The notes: generated by a model not told the origin, from the sequence alone. A stretch of 64,000 nucleotides of DNA from Paenibacillus sp. DMB20 (GCF_000987955.1 NZ_LAZU01000037.1:473531-537530); one strand, 5' to 3'. Shown: positions 28,205-36,985, counted from the stretch's first letter. Translations and numbers: made by a program.

Positions 28205-28987
28205 GTGGGATATTATGTTAATGTAGAACCAGGCGTAAATTTATATGTGGAGGATTTAAATCCTGGGGGCAGCAAGACCGTGGTTTTTTTGCATGGTTGG
28301 CCCTTAAGCCATAAACAGTTTGAATATCAGTTTAATGTTCTTCCCGCAATGGGTTACCGCTGTATAGGAATAGACTGGAGAGGTTTCGGCAATTCGGATA
28401 AACCATTTCACGGCTATACATTGGACCGGCTGGCAGACGATATTCGCTCCGTAGTCGACGCACTTCATCTAAGCAACTTTACGCTGGCGGGTCACTCCAC
28501 GGGTGGAGCGATCGCCGTCCGTTATATGGCCCGGCATCAAGGTCATGGTGTATCTAAACTTGTCCTCATAGACGCTGCAGCTCCCGTAGGTTTTAAAAAA
28601 GATACCGCAAATCGATTGCTAAATGAAGCATTAAATGACCGCCCTCGGATGATGCGGGAAGTAACGGACACCTTTTTCTTTCAATATACAACAGGTCCAT
28701 TCTCAGACTGGTTTTTTCAGTTGGGATTACAGGCAGCAGGTTGGTCAAACGCGGCAATAGTAGTTATGTTAAGGGATGAGAATGTATATTCTGACCTGCC
28801 CAAAATATCTGTCCCCACTTTCATTGTTCACGGCATTCACGACAAAGTGATTCCATTTGCGCAAGCTCAGGAGCTCAATCAAAAAATAAGAAATTCACAG
28901 CTTGTTCCGTTCCAATACAGCGGTCATGGCGCATTTTGGGAAGAACGCGATAAGTTTAACCGGCTGCTGAGGCAGTTTATTGGCTAG
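28205..28987 (+). CDS. Alpha/beta hydrolase (haloperoxidase/esterase-like)
   Basis: 260 residues. Nucleophile elbow GHSTGG (serine about 97), oxyanion-region HGWPLSHKQFE, acid in HGIHDKVIPF and histidine in YSGHGAFWEE: a complete catalytic triad. It resembles non-haem haloperoxidases and arylesterases; the substrate is unknown. GTG start with GGGGGAAA upstream. It stands alone in the accessory stretch between hairpins and is convergent with the small ORF at 28895-29254. Confidence 0.85.
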   Translation: MGYYVNVEPGVNLYVEDLNPGGSKTVVFLHGWPLSHKQFEYQFNVLPAMGYRCIGIDWRGFGNSDKPFHGYTLDRLADDIRSVVDALHLSNFTLAGHSTGGAIAVRYMARHQGHGVSKLVLIDAAAPVGFKKDTANRLLNEALNDRPRMMREVTDTFFFQYTTGPFSDWFFQLGLQAAGWSNAAIVVMLRDENVYSDLPKISVPTFIVHGIHDKVIPFAQAQELNQKIRNSQLVPFQYSGHGAFWEERDKFNRLLRQFIG

Positions 28988-29254
28988 TCCTCCACAAGTG
29001 ACGGTTATTCGACGCCTCACTGGGAAGCCGTTGCCTTGACGGTATTTGTCAATATAATGTCCAATAATCAACGCCGCCCTCTCTTCTCGTCGGAATCGGC
29101 GGCGAATCCTCATCGTTCTTCGTATACCCGTTGCTCTCCAGACTCTAACCCGTCCCTCCTGCACTCCAAGCACTTCAATCTTCCGCTGCTTGATAACCTC
29201 TTTTCGATCTAAATAGATGATTTCGACGATCCGACCGATGTATTTATCCACCAT
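28895..29254 (-). CDS. Small WYL-like hypothetical protein
   Basis: 119 codons. The N-terminal MVDKYIGRIVEIIYLDRKEV looks like a WYL-type beta domain; the rest is arginine-rich. AGGCG lies three bases before the ATG. The last 93 bases are antisense to the hydrolase gene, so the C-terminus may be an extension after a lost stop or a frameshift. Moderate support only. Confidence 0.4.
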   Translation of the reverse strand: MVDKYIGRIVEIIYLDRKEVIKQRKIEVLGVQEGRVRVWRATGIRRTMRIRRRFRREERAALIIGHYIDKYRQGNGFPVRRRITVTCGGLANKLPQQPVKLIAFFPKCAMTAVLERNKL

Positions 29255-29318
29255 GTTCGCCTCAAAAAAACATTCATTCGCATCATAACCAAATATGAGT
29301 CTCTCATAACATAAAAAA

Positions 29319-29370
29319 ACGCCTACCGACGTAATTTCTTAGAAGACAGACCGCATATAGCGGAAGTTTT
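29319..29370. repeat. Dispersed ~50-base repeat, copy B
   Basis: About 80% identical by eye to 9401-9450, including CCGACGTA, TTCTTAGAAGACAG and CCGC-ATATA-GCGG followed by AAGTTTTTTTT. In this copy the CCGC hairpin plus eight T could act as a plus-strand terminator for the hydrolase. Confidence 0.55.
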
Positions 29371-29421
29371 TTTTGCGATACAAGGAAGCCGCGTCTCCGA
29401 AGCTTATACTTTCTTATCTCT

Positions 29422-29452
29422 AAAAAAAAGAACCCCGCTATTTACAGGGTTC
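29422..29452 (-). terminator. Terminator of the BAAT-like hydrolase gene
   Basis: GAACCC / GGGTTC stem followed by eight T on the minus strand, about 50 bases after the stop. Confidence 0.8.
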
Positions 29453-29500
29453 AAACAATTCACTTTCCAGAAAATTATTCGACATATTCTTGGTTGCTAT

Positions 29501-30742
29501 TTATCGTTTTAGAAACTGGATCATTTTCCCCCATGCATCCCGTTCTGCCGCAGCAATATCGGATGCATGCGCATGATGGCTTATAACGTTAGGCGGTAAA
29601 TTCGGGATAAAGAAACTGTGATCTCCCTTCGAATAGCGCAAATGCTCGATCTCATACGGATAATTGCATCCCCTCAAAATTTCAACCGCCTCAATCGCCA
29701 TTTCCGAAGTTGGTCCCAGCGCATCCAAATCTCCCGTAACGAGCAAAAGGTTGCACTGCATTTGAGTGACCGGAATCCGCGCCCCGGAGATGGCCTCCTT
29801 GTCCGCTAACGTACGGATGTACATATCGCGAAGCGTCGCCTTATCAAAGTCCATGCTGGACTTATATTCCGGCGGATACGATACATACTCCAGCGCTTTC
29901 CCGCGATAGGACCATGACGAAACCGTATCTTCCTCTCCAATGCGAATGCCCTGATATACATACAATGACGGCGCGAAAGCCACGACGGTTTTTACCTCAT
30001 TCGGGAAGTAAGAGCCTAACAATAGCGCTAGCTCTGCACCTTTGGATATGCCTATGACCCCTACGCGGCCGGCATCCGTTTCTTTCCGCTCCCGCAGCCA
30101 TAACGCCGCCCGCTCGAACGCTTCCAGCTCAATCTCTGCCAGACCGGAAGGTAGCCCGTACCGGCCCTCGTAGTCGAAGTAGGCAACCGCCAACGCGGCG
30201 AACCCGCGCGCAGCCAGAAGTGAAGCGATCTGTTCAGACCAGGCGAAGCCGCCCCCTGAGCCGCCAACCACGATAAGCGCCGGCAAGTTCGTTCCGTGCT
30301 CCGAAGTGAAATATTTCCCCACGAATCCGTCCGTTACCAGCTCCTCGTGGATTTCCCGGCTCTTGAAGGCAAGGGAGAGCGTCTGTTCCGCCAGCTTCGA
30401 CTCGCCTTCGTACAACGCAAGCGTTACGGTATGAGGCTCGGTATTCAACTTGTGGAAATACGGCATCATTCCAGGCGGATTATTTTGAAGCCTCAACGAC
30501 CGAAACAATCCCATCGCGTCCACACCCTCGTACGTCCCGGAGATCGGCGCCTGATTCGCGACCGCAATAAATCCCGACTCGTCTGCACGGTATTCGGCGT
30601 ATGATTCCCATTCTCTTCCGAAGTCGTCCGACATGCGGGCATACATCGTATACCGGCGCCCTGCCTGCAATCCTCCAATACAAATGCGGACCGTTTCATC
30701 GGCAAGCTCGCTAACGCGCTCGATTTGTATCCATTGCTCCAT
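29501..30742 (-). CDS. Acyl-CoA thioester hydrolase / BAAT family protein
   Basis: 413 residues. N-terminal beta-sandwich (Acyl-CoA thioester hydrolase/BAAT N-terminal type, about 1-125) followed by an alpha/beta hydrolase domain with PALIVVGGSGGGF, nucleophile in GISKGAELALLLG, acid in LLVTGDLDALGP and histidine in GDHSFF. Bacterial members hydrolyse acyl esters or thioesters; the substrate is unknown. The nucleophile is serine, where some eukaryotic members have cysteine. The ATG at 30742 has AGGAGG nine bases upstream; a TTG two codons earlier is less likely. Monocistronic. Confidence 0.88.
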   Translation of the reverse strand: MEQWIQIERVSELADETVRICIGGLQAGRRYTMYARMSDDFGREWESYAEYRADESGFIAVANQAPISGTYEGVDAMGLFRSLRLQNNPPGMMPYFHKLNTEPHTVTLALYEGESKLAEQTLSLAFKSREIHEELVTDGFVGKYFTSEHGTNLPALIVVGGSGGGFAWSEQIASLLAARGFAALAVAYFDYEGRYGLPSGLAEIELEAFERAALWLRERKETDAGRVGVIGISKGAELALLLGSYFPNEVKTVVAFAPSLYVYQGIRIGEEDTVSSWSYRGKALEYVSYPPEYKSSMDFDKATLRDMYIRTLADKEAISGARIPVTQMQCNLLLVTGDLDALGPTSEMAIEAVEILRGCNYPYEIEHLRYSKGDHSFFIPNLPPNVISHHAHASDIAAAERDAWGKMIQFLKR

Positions 30743-31289
30743 AATCAAACTCCTCCTTGAAATATCGCTTCCTATTTAGAATAGGGAAACCTGCCCAGTC
30801 GAACAAACGGCTGCGGCAGGAGAGCGGTATCCTCCTGAAGAATGAATTCAGCCCATGCCAAAAGCTAATCAGGCGGAACGAAACACCGGCCGTCGGACCA
30901 GGCGGACCCGGTATTTTGCTATTCTCAAACACAGACCCTACCAGCACGTAAAGCCGGTAGGGTCTGTGTTTTGTTCTTCTGGAATGCCGGGAGCTCGCCG
31001 CAGGTGATTCGCAAGATTATGAAATGTTCTTTTCTTTGCGTATTTCCCTCTCTGTGATATTTATGCCACGCCGGAGAGATCCAGCGGAAAATGATCTCCT
31101 GTACGTTACTCTTCGGCAATTTTTGAGGTGCAGAGCTTTTTCAAACTCCAAAACTACAGAACTTATCTATCTGCACGTCTCCCAAAATCGCAAGCTAAAA
31201 ATCACAGACGATTTTAATGGGCTATCAACAATTAAAGCCCTGCGGGTAACATGTGGGTATAACTTTTCCTCAACAACTCCTAATCCCTG
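30743..31289. other. Intergenic region between the BAAT-like gene and cymR
   Basis: No supported gene. It holds the 15-base-stem hairpin at 30928-30970. The plus-strand ORF at 31024-31299 has no recognisable sequence. Confidence 0.4.
30928..30970. terminator. Bidirectional terminator-like hairpin
   Basis: Fifteen-base perfect stem AACACAGACCCTACC / GGTAGGGTCTGTGTT with a 13-base loop and TTGTTCTT after it on the plus strand. May end cymR transcripts coming from the right. Confidence 0.65.
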
Positions 31290-31709
31290 TCAAATGTAAA
31301 ACATATAATTGTCCACGGCGGACTGTTCTTGGTAGTTGACCAGATTATCCAGCGTCGTGGAATCCAGCACCTCGGCGATGCTGTCACGGATGCGCAGCCA
31401 CAGATCCCGCTTGGCCGGGTCGTCTTCTTCCGTAAAATCCACCGGAGAAATCGGCCCCTCCAGCACCCGGATCACATCCCCTGCCGTAATGCTAGCCGGT
31501 TCGCGGGACAAAATGTAGCCGCCGTACGCGCCGCGGATGCTTTTGACGAGCCCTGCATTGCGGAGCGGGGCAATCAGCTGCTCCAAATAATGCTCCGAAA
31601 GCTGGTTTTTCTCGGCGATGCTTTTGAGGGACGTCGGGCCTTCGCCGTATTTGGCCGCCAGTTCCATCATAATGGTTAATCCGTACCTTCCTTTTGTCGA
31701 TATCTTCAA
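31290..31709 (-). CDS. cymR: Rrf2-family regulator CymR
   Basis: 139 residues from the TTG at 31709 (GAGAGG eight bases upstream), which aligns with the usual start KISTKGRYGLTIMMELA. Winged helix with NQLSEHYLEQLIAPLRNAGLV and the C-terminal DSTTLDNL and YMFYI typical of CymR. CymR is the master repressor of cysteine metabolism and works with CysK, sensing O-acetylserine. It is divergent from mnmA. In B. subtilis the next gene is the cysteine desulfurase yrvO, here displaced by 10 kb. Confidence 0.95.
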   Translation of the reverse strand: MKISTKGRYGLTIMMELAAKYGEGPTSLKSIAEKNQLSEHYLEQLIAPLRNAGLVKSIRGAYGGYILSREPASITAGDVIRVLEGPISPVDFTEEDDPAKRDLWLRIRDSIAEVLDSTTLDNLVNYQEQSAVDNYMFYI

Positions 31710-31997
31710 AGGTGACACCTCTCTCAATTTATCTTATGTGGTCTTTCTTCAGTTTCCGTGTTATACGGGGGAAATCGGCCAAATCGATGGTTAAAAACCG
31801 GGTTACATTAAGTATTCTCTCTATTCCGATCAATCCCCTCTGCATATGGTAACATAATCACGGTCCATTTGGGTAATTTTCCGGGACGAATTTACGAAAA
31901 TTGTTCTTCTGCGGTGGACAAACGAAACGTGTGAAGTTTGGCTTGTTGTGTTAAAATACGTCCATGGGCACAATTCAATACGAAAATGGTGATGACG

Positions 31998-33107
31998 ATG
32001 TCAAAAGATAAACAAAACACCCGTATCGTTGTCGGCATGTCGGGGGGCGTCGATTCCTCCGTAACGGCGCTGCTGCTGAAGCAGCAGGGTTACGAAGTAA
32101 TCGGCATCTTTATGAAAAACTGGGACGACACCGATGAGCTTGGCTATTGCACGGCCGAAGCGGACGCCGAGGATGTCCGCCGCGTCTGCGAGCAGCTCGA
32201 TATTCCCTACTATACCGTCAATTTCGAAAAGGAATACTTTGATAAAGTATTTTCCTATTTTCTTGATGAATATAAGGCAGGAAGAACGCCGAATCCGGAC
32301 GTCATGTGCAACCGTGAAATCAAGTTCGGGGAATTCCTGAACAAGGCGATGGACCTCGGAGCCGATTACGTCGCAACCGGACACTATGCCCGCGTCGTGG
32401 AGGAGGACGGCATGTTCCGGCTTCTTCGCGGGGTGGACGGCAACAAGGATCAAACGTATTTCCTGAACGCCCTTAACCAGGAACAGCTGTCAAAGGCCAT
32501 GTTCCCGATCGGGCACCTGCCTAAGCCGGAAGTCCGCCGCCTCGCCGAAGAAGCCGGACTGTACACCGCCAAAAAGAAAGACAGCACCGGCGTGTGTTTT
32601 ATCGGCGAACGGAATTTCAAAGAATTCCTTAGCCACTACCTTCCCGCTCAAGGCGGAGATATGGTGGACATTGTAACCGGGGAAGTGAAAGGCCGTCATG
32701 ACGGTTTGATGTATTATACCCTTGGACAGCGCCAAGGTCTCGGGATCGGAGGCTCCGGCTCCGGCGAACCCTGGTTCGTGGCCGATAAGGATTTGGAGAA
32801 AAACATTCTGTATGTCGTGCAGGGAGACCATCCGAGCCTGTATTCCACAGGCCTGGTTGCTTCCGGGATCAACTGGATTGCGGGAGAGGAAGCCATGCCC
32901 AAGGACTCCTTCACCTGCACCGCGAAGTTCCGCTACCGTCAGCCCGATCAAGACGTTACCCTGACTCGCAGGGAGGACGGAACGATGCACGTGGCGTTTG
33001 CGAAGCCGCAAAAGGCCATCACGCCGGGACAAGCCGTCGTCTTCTATCAAGGCGAGGAATGCCTTGGCGGCGGAACGATCGAATACGCGGAAAAAGTGCC
33101 TTATTGA
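31998..33107 (+). CDS. mnmA: tRNA-specific 2-thiouridylase MnmA
   Basis: 369 residues. Catalyses sulfur transfer to uridine 34 of tRNA-Lys, Glu and Gln. N-terminal ATP pyrophosphatase motif GMSGGVDSS, catalytic cysteine in NPDVMCNREIKF and the second in DSTGVCFIGERNF. The C-terminal domain is complete. The ATG at 31998 gives a normal start; earlier in-frame ATGs exist two and four codons upstream, and the ribosome binding site (GGTGA) is weak for all. The YrvO-type desulfurase at 19816 is its likely sulfur donor. Confidence 0.95.
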   Translation: MSKDKQNTRIVVGMSGGVDSSVTALLLKQQGYEVIGIFMKNWDDTDELGYCTAEADAEDVRRVCEQLDIPYYTVNFEKEYFDKVFSYFLDEYKAGRTPNPDVMCNREIKFGEFLNKAMDLGADYVATGHYARVVEEDGMFRLLRGVDGNKDQTYFLNALNQEQLSKAMFPIGHLPKPEVRRLAEEAGLYTAKKKDSTGVCFIGERNFKEFLSHYLPAQGGDMVDIVTGEVKGRHDGLMYYTLGQRQGLGIGGSGSGEPWFVADKDLEKNILYVVQGDHPSLYSTGLVASGINWIAGEEAMPKDSFTCTAKFRYRQPDQDVTLTRREDGTMHVAFAKPQKAITPGQAVVFYQGEECLGGGTIEYAEKVPY

Positions 33108-33131
33108 TTCAAGGCTAAACGTCGGAACGCC

Positions 33132-33181
33132 AAAGAGCACGTTTCGTCAGGTAAATACCTGCCGGAACGTGCTCTTTTTTT
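33132..33181 (+). terminator. mnmA terminator
   Basis: AAGAGCACGTT / AACGTGCTCTT stem followed by a T-run on the plus strand, 25 bases after the mnmA stop. Confidence 0.9.
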
Positions 33182-33253
33182 GTGAATATAAGAAAATGAG
33201 AAATTCCATGTATTCTTCGCGTTTATGCTTGGCCGGTATATCGGACGCTCATG

Positions 33254-33754
33254 CTACAACGCAACCTCGATGCTGCGGCCCTTTTCCACGCTGGCCTTCA
33301 CATCAATGAGACGCTGATTCCGGCTTCCTCTGAACGGAAGCGCGACATCCCTTTCGGCCAAGACGAACCGGCCGTCGACAATCACGTCGCACAGAAGCGC
33401 CAGCTCCCGCAGCTTCGGCTGCCTCATTATGGCTTCGAATGTAAACCCGGTGTAAGCCCACACGTTTTTTCCGGGACAGCGGACCCTGAATTCCTTGACC
33501 AATGAAACGCACTCCTCCGCGGAAAAGAAAGGATCGCCCCCGCACAGCGTAATGCCGTCCAGAAGGGGGTTGTCCGCGGTTTCTCGCAGGATTTCCTGCT
33601 TCCTGGTCTCCGTAAAAGGCTCTCCCGCTTCGAAATCCCATGAGGCCGGATTGAAACATCCGGGACAGGCATGGCGGCAGCCGCTGATAAACAGCACGGC
33701 TCTCACGCCCGGACCTTCATTAATGCTTTCGGGTATGTATCCGCACAGGTTCAC
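33254..33754 (-). CDS. nrdG: Anaerobic ribonucleotide reductase activating protein
   Basis: 166-residue radical SAM enzyme that makes the glycyl radical of NrdD. The CxxxCxxC cluster motif is CRHACPGC, preceded by INEGPGVRAVLFISG; GGDPFF follows. GTG start overlaps the NrdD stop by three bases, so translation is coupled. Under the same promoter and riboswitch as nrdD. Confidence 0.95.
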   Translation of the reverse strand: MNLCGYIPESINEGPGVRAVLFISGCRHACPGCFNPASWDFEAGEPFTETRKQEILRETADNPLLDGITLCGGDPFFSAEECVSLVKEFRVRCPGKNVWAYTGFTFEAIMRQPKLRELALLCDVIVDGRFVLAERDVALPFRGSRNQRLIDVKASVEKGRSIEVAL

Positions 33755-35973
33755 AGATGTTTCACCCGATCCCTAACTTCAGCCTGTTTGGCGGAATTAA
33801 AGCGCTCCGTGTAGTTCCCTGTCAGATAACCCGTCACTCTGCGCAGCCGCTGGAATGGTATGTTCTCTTCCTCTCCGCCGCACTGGGGACAGGCCGAGCC
33901 GATGATGCCTTCATAATGACAGGCCGGGCAGCGGTCCAACGGATGATTGACGGAAAAATAGCCGATGTCCTCTTTTAACGCATACTGGACAATGCTGAGG
34001 AAGGCCGGCGTATTTTGGCGCGCATTGCCGTCCAGCTCCACGTAAGAGATGGCTCCTGCATTGCAGAGCTTGTGGAACGGAGCTTCCCAACGTATTTTTT
34101 GAAAGGCCGCGACGGGATAATACACGGGAATGTGAAAAGAATTCGTATAATACTCGCGGTCCGTGATTTCCGGAATGACGCCGAACGTTTCGCGGTCCAG
34201 CTTCGTAAACTTCCCGGATAACCCTTCCGCCGGCGTAGCGAACAAAGTAATGTTCAGGTTGTACCCTTCGCTCGCTTCATCGCAATGGCGTCTCATCCGG
34301 GTGATGATCTCAAGCCCCAAACGCCGTGCCTGCTCATCCTCCCCGTGATGCACGCCCATGAGCGCTTTCAGGCACTCGGCCAAACCGATAAATCCAAGCG
34401 CAAGCGTACCGTGTTTGATCAGATCCCGGACCCGGTCTTCGGGCGACAATTCGTTCCCGCCTTCCCATACCCCTTCGCGCATCATGAAATCTGAGGCCTT
34501 GGCCGGCTGGGACGCTTGGATTTCATAACGATGGATCAAACCTTCTACCGCGATGTTCATGTAATGGTCCAGCTTTCGGAAAAATCCGTCCAAATCCGGC
34601 TCGGATCTCTGCCCGCAGGCAATTCCGTGTTCAATCCCGAAACGTACGAGGTTCAGCGTGTTAAACGACAGATTGCCTTTTCCGCTCAGGCGGTTTCTTC
34701 CGAAACGGTCCGAGATCGTTCGCGTCCGGCAGCCCATCGTCGCGATAATGGTGTCTGGGTCGTCCGGACGGTAGTATGGAAGGTTGAACGAGGCATCCAC
34801 ATTGACGAAGTTCGGATACATCCGCCGGCTGGAGCACTCCACCGCTTTTAGGAACAAATCGTAGTTCGGGTCCCCCTCCTCCTGGTTCACTCCCTGCTTG
34901 CACTGGAAAATATGCTGCGGGAATATCGGGGTTTCGCCCCGGCCCAAACCTCTGATGGTGGCATCCAGCAGCGCATGGGAAACCATTCTTCCTTCCGTGG
35001 AAGTGCACATGCCGTAATTGAGCGAAGTGAACGGAATCTGCCCGCCCGCACGGCTGCTCATCGTATTCAGATTGTGGATGAGCGATTCCGCGGCCTGTTT
35101 GGTCTCGCCCACGGTTTCGTCATAAGCGAAAGTATAGGTCCGCGGGAACGATTCCTTCAGCTCCAGGTTATCCAGATTCAGTTCCTCGTCGGATAGGTCG
35201 CCGACCTGCCCGGATCCGCCTTCCCCAAGATAAGCCAGCCCTTTGCGGAAATGCTTCCGGAAGGACTTGCCGACGTAGGGAGCCAGGTCCCAGTCGATTT
35301 TGTTGCCGGATACCCCGCCGAACTGGCTGTTCTGCTGGGACTGGAATATGATCGCGACAAGCGCCATGGCGGTCATGATGCTCTGCGGCGGGCGAACCGA
35401 ACCGTTGCCCGTATTAAAGCCTCTCGCGAGCAGCCGGCCAAAGGGGATGAAAATGCAATTGGTCGTCCCGAGCGCATACTGGTCCAAATCATGTACGTAA
35501 ACGTATCCGTCCCTTATGGACTCGTTCAGCTCTTTCGGAAGCATAAAGCTGCTTGCCATCCATTTGGCGTACTCCGAGCCGATTCGGCTCATTTTCCCGC
35601 TGAACGAATCTCCGTTCAGATTCGCATTCTCACGCAGCAGGTCCAGGTTCCGGGCTCCGATCACATCGCTGCTGATCTTGTACAGCTCCCCGCGCTTCAC
35701 GCGCTCCAGATCGCGGGATTCCCGGTACTGCCTGTATGCCGAGGCCACCCGCCCGTAACCGGTTTGGTCCAGATAACGAATGACGAGATCCTGTATCTCC
35801 TCAACGGACACCTTTTCCATATCCGCCGCTTTCCCTTCAATCATCGCCCCGATCCGGCCCGAAGCCTCCTGGTTTGGCGATCCTTCCACCGCTTGAAACG
35901 CCTTGTTCACCGCATTTATGATCCGGTTCGCGTTAAACTCTACCCGGCAACCGTCTCTCTTTACTACGATCAT
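33751..35973 (-). CDS. nrdD: Anaerobic ribonucleoside-triphosphate reductase (class III)
   Basis: 740 residues from the ATG at 35973 (GGAGG seven bases upstream). N-terminal ATP-cone (IVVKRDGCRVEFN), catalytic barrel with TSLNYGMCTSTEGR, a C-terminal zinc site CPACHYEG / CPQCGG and glycyl radical segment RRVTGYLTG. Oxygen-sensitive, reduces NTPs without oxygen and does not need B12. Transcription starts about 345 bases upstream and passes a cobalamin riboswitch and terminator, so high B12 should shut it off. NrdR-like boxes overlap the promoter. Confidence 0.96.
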   Translation of the reverse strand: MIVVKRDGCRVEFNANRIINAVNKAFQAVEGSPNQEASGRIGAMIEGKAADMEKVSVEEIQDLVIRYLDQTGYGRVASAYRQYRESRDLERVKRGELYKISSDVIGARNLDLLRENANLNGDSFSGKMSRIGSEYAKWMASSFMLPKELNESIRDGYVYVHDLDQYALGTTNCIFIPFGRLLARGFNTGNGSVRPPQSIMTAMALVAIIFQSQQNSQFGGVSGNKIDWDLAPYVGKSFRKHFRKGLAYLGEGGSGQVGDLSDEELNLDNLELKESFPRTYTFAYDETVGETKQAAESLIHNLNTMSSRAGGQIPFTSLNYGMCTSTEGRMVSHALLDATIRGLGRGETPIFPQHIFQCKQGVNQEEGDPNYDLFLKAVECSSRRMYPNFVNVDASFNLPYYRPDDPDTIIATMGCRTRTISDRFGRNRLSGKGNLSFNTLNLVRFGIEHGIACGQRSEPDLDGFFRKLDHYMNIAVEGLIHRYEIQASQPAKASDFMMREGVWEGGNELSPEDRVRDLIKHGTLALGFIGLAECLKALMGVHHGEDEQARRLGLEIITRMRRHCDEASEGYNLNITLFATPAEGLSGKFTKLDRETFGVIPEITDREYYTNSFHIPVYYPVAAFQKIRWEAPFHKLCNAGAISYVELDGNARQNTPAFLSIVQYALKEDIGYFSVNHPLDRCPACHYEGIIGSACPQCGGEEENIPFQRLRRVTGYLTGNYTERFNSAKQAEVRDRVKHL

Positions 35974-36054
35974 GTTTTTTCCTCCGATAACCGCCTGTCC
36001 GGCGTTTAGCATACTCACTACATACGACCAAGCGCTGCCTACCTTTCTTGCATT

Positions 36055-36095
36055 AAAAAAGCATGCATCCGCTGGTTTTAACGGATAACATGCTT
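36055..36095 (-). terminator. Expression-platform terminator of the cobalamin riboswitch
   Basis: AAGCATG / CATGCTT closing stem with an inner ATCCG / CGGAT stem, followed by six T on the minus strand, between the aptamer and nrdD. Confidence 0.88.
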
Positions 36096-36109
36096 CATAA
36101 AGGTATATC

Positions 36110-36322
36110 CCCTGTAAAACCGGACACATACCATTTTTTGAAACGCTCCCCTATCGACCGTAGGCTTGCAAGTAGTCGTCATAATGGCAGGTATCTGGCT
36201 TCAGCTGAATCGATTGGCCATGACAAGGAGCGCGAATGCTCCTTCCTCATAACAGCTGTCACAGTGGCGGGACCGCGCCGGATTTACGCCGGCTTCCCTG
36301 TTTGGCGGGACTTGCTCCGCAT
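36110..36322 (-). promoter_or_regulatory. Cobalamin riboswitch upstream of nrdDG
   Basis: The minus strand holds the B12-box GCCACTGT (36268-36261) preceded by GGGAAGCCGGCG and AAATCCGGCGCGGTCCC, the hallmark aptamer core. A GAAGCCAGATACCTGCC segment follows at about 36207-36190. The order is promoter, aptamer, terminator, nrdD. The outer boundaries are approximate. Confidence 0.93.
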
Positions 36323-36325
36323 CCC

Positions 36326-36355
36326 ATTATGCACTATATGTAGTTGTTATATCAA
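36326..36355 (-). promoter_or_regulatory. nrdDG promoter
   Basis: TTGATA at 36355-36350 and CATAAT at 36331-36326 with an 18-base spacer on the minus strand, immediately upstream of the riboswitch. Confidence 0.75.
36331..36346. promoter_or_regulatory. NrdR-like box 1
   Basis: GCACTATATGTAGTTG resembles the NrdR box (ACACwATATwTwGTGT type). It fills the spacer between -10 and -35 of the nrdDG promoter. Confidence 0.6.
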
Positions 36356-36368
36356 AAAGATATAACAA
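36344..36368. repeat. Perfect inverted repeat over the nrdDG -35 region
   Basis: TTGTTATATC-AAAAA-GATATAACAA, ten-base arms, lying between and partly overlapping the two NrdR-like boxes. Could be the site of another regulator. Confidence 0.65.
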
Positions 36369-36378
36369 TATATAGATA
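36363..36378. promoter_or_regulatory. NrdR-like box 2
   Basis: TAACAATATATAGATA, second NrdR-like box, starting 32 bases from box 1, i.e. three helical turns, the usual distance for NrdR box pairs. Confidence 0.55.
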
Positions 36379-36404
36379 TTCACTGTAACAAAAATCACAG
36401 GCGG

Positions 36405-36938
36405 TTAATTTGCTTCTTTTGGCATCGGCGTCGGAGTCGGCTTCGCATAGCCTGTTTTATACTTCTCATCAATCGTTTGACGAATTTCGGTCAAACTTTT
36501 GCCTTCGCTTTTCATTTTGGCGGATTCCACCGCGATATCCAGGCATACCCCGCAGCGGGTGCCGTGATCGTCCCATTCGATGCTTCCATCCTCCCGAACC
36601 TCGTTGATGAAGCAGTTCAGGTTGCTTTTATGCCCGGCGCTTTCCCCGCAGCCGCAGTAGCATGGAATCCAGGGCAGCACATCGCTTACCTGGGCAGCCA
36701 GGGCATATACCGTGCGTATTTCCTTGGTTTGTCCGTCTAAAAACGTAGGCAACACGTCTGCCGAAGCCGTGACCTCCCGCAGATCCCCATTGGCAAGCTG
36801 TTTCTGCGAGTCATGCACATGGGCCGCTCCCGCGCCGGTTCCCCCGGCAGGGGGCTCTTCCGCCTTTTCGGCTCCGCAGCCGCCGAGCAGCAGACCGGCG
36901 GACAATAATAATACGGCAAACCTTCCTTTTCCCATCAT
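36405..36938 (-). CDS. PCYCGC-motif lipoprotein
   Basis: 177 residues. Signal peptide with lipobox LLLGGC (C21), a Pro/Gly-rich linker, then the family signature PCYCGCGESAGHKSNLNCF and a further GVCLD. The cysteine clusters suggest metal or redox chemistry outside the membrane; the function is not established. Last gene of the rarA-crcB-crcB unit, 48 bases after the second crcB. Confidence 0.88.
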   Translation of the reverse strand: MMGKGRFAVLLLSAGLLLGGCGAEKAEEPPAGGTGAGAAHVHDSQKQLANGDLREVTASADVLPTFLDGQTKEIRTVYALAAQVSDVLPWIPCYCGCGESAGHKSNLNCFINEVREDGSIEWDDHGTRCGVCLDIAVESAKMKSEGKSLTEIRQTIDEKYKTGYAKPTPTPMPKEAN

Positions 36939-36985
36939 CCGTTACCTCCCCATTAATGTTCCTTTTTTTTCGCTCGCGGAAATTG

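Noticed and set aside
31024..31299. 91-codon plus-strand ORF before cymR
   Set aside because: No ribosome binding site or recognisable sequence; it overlaps the cymR 3' end.
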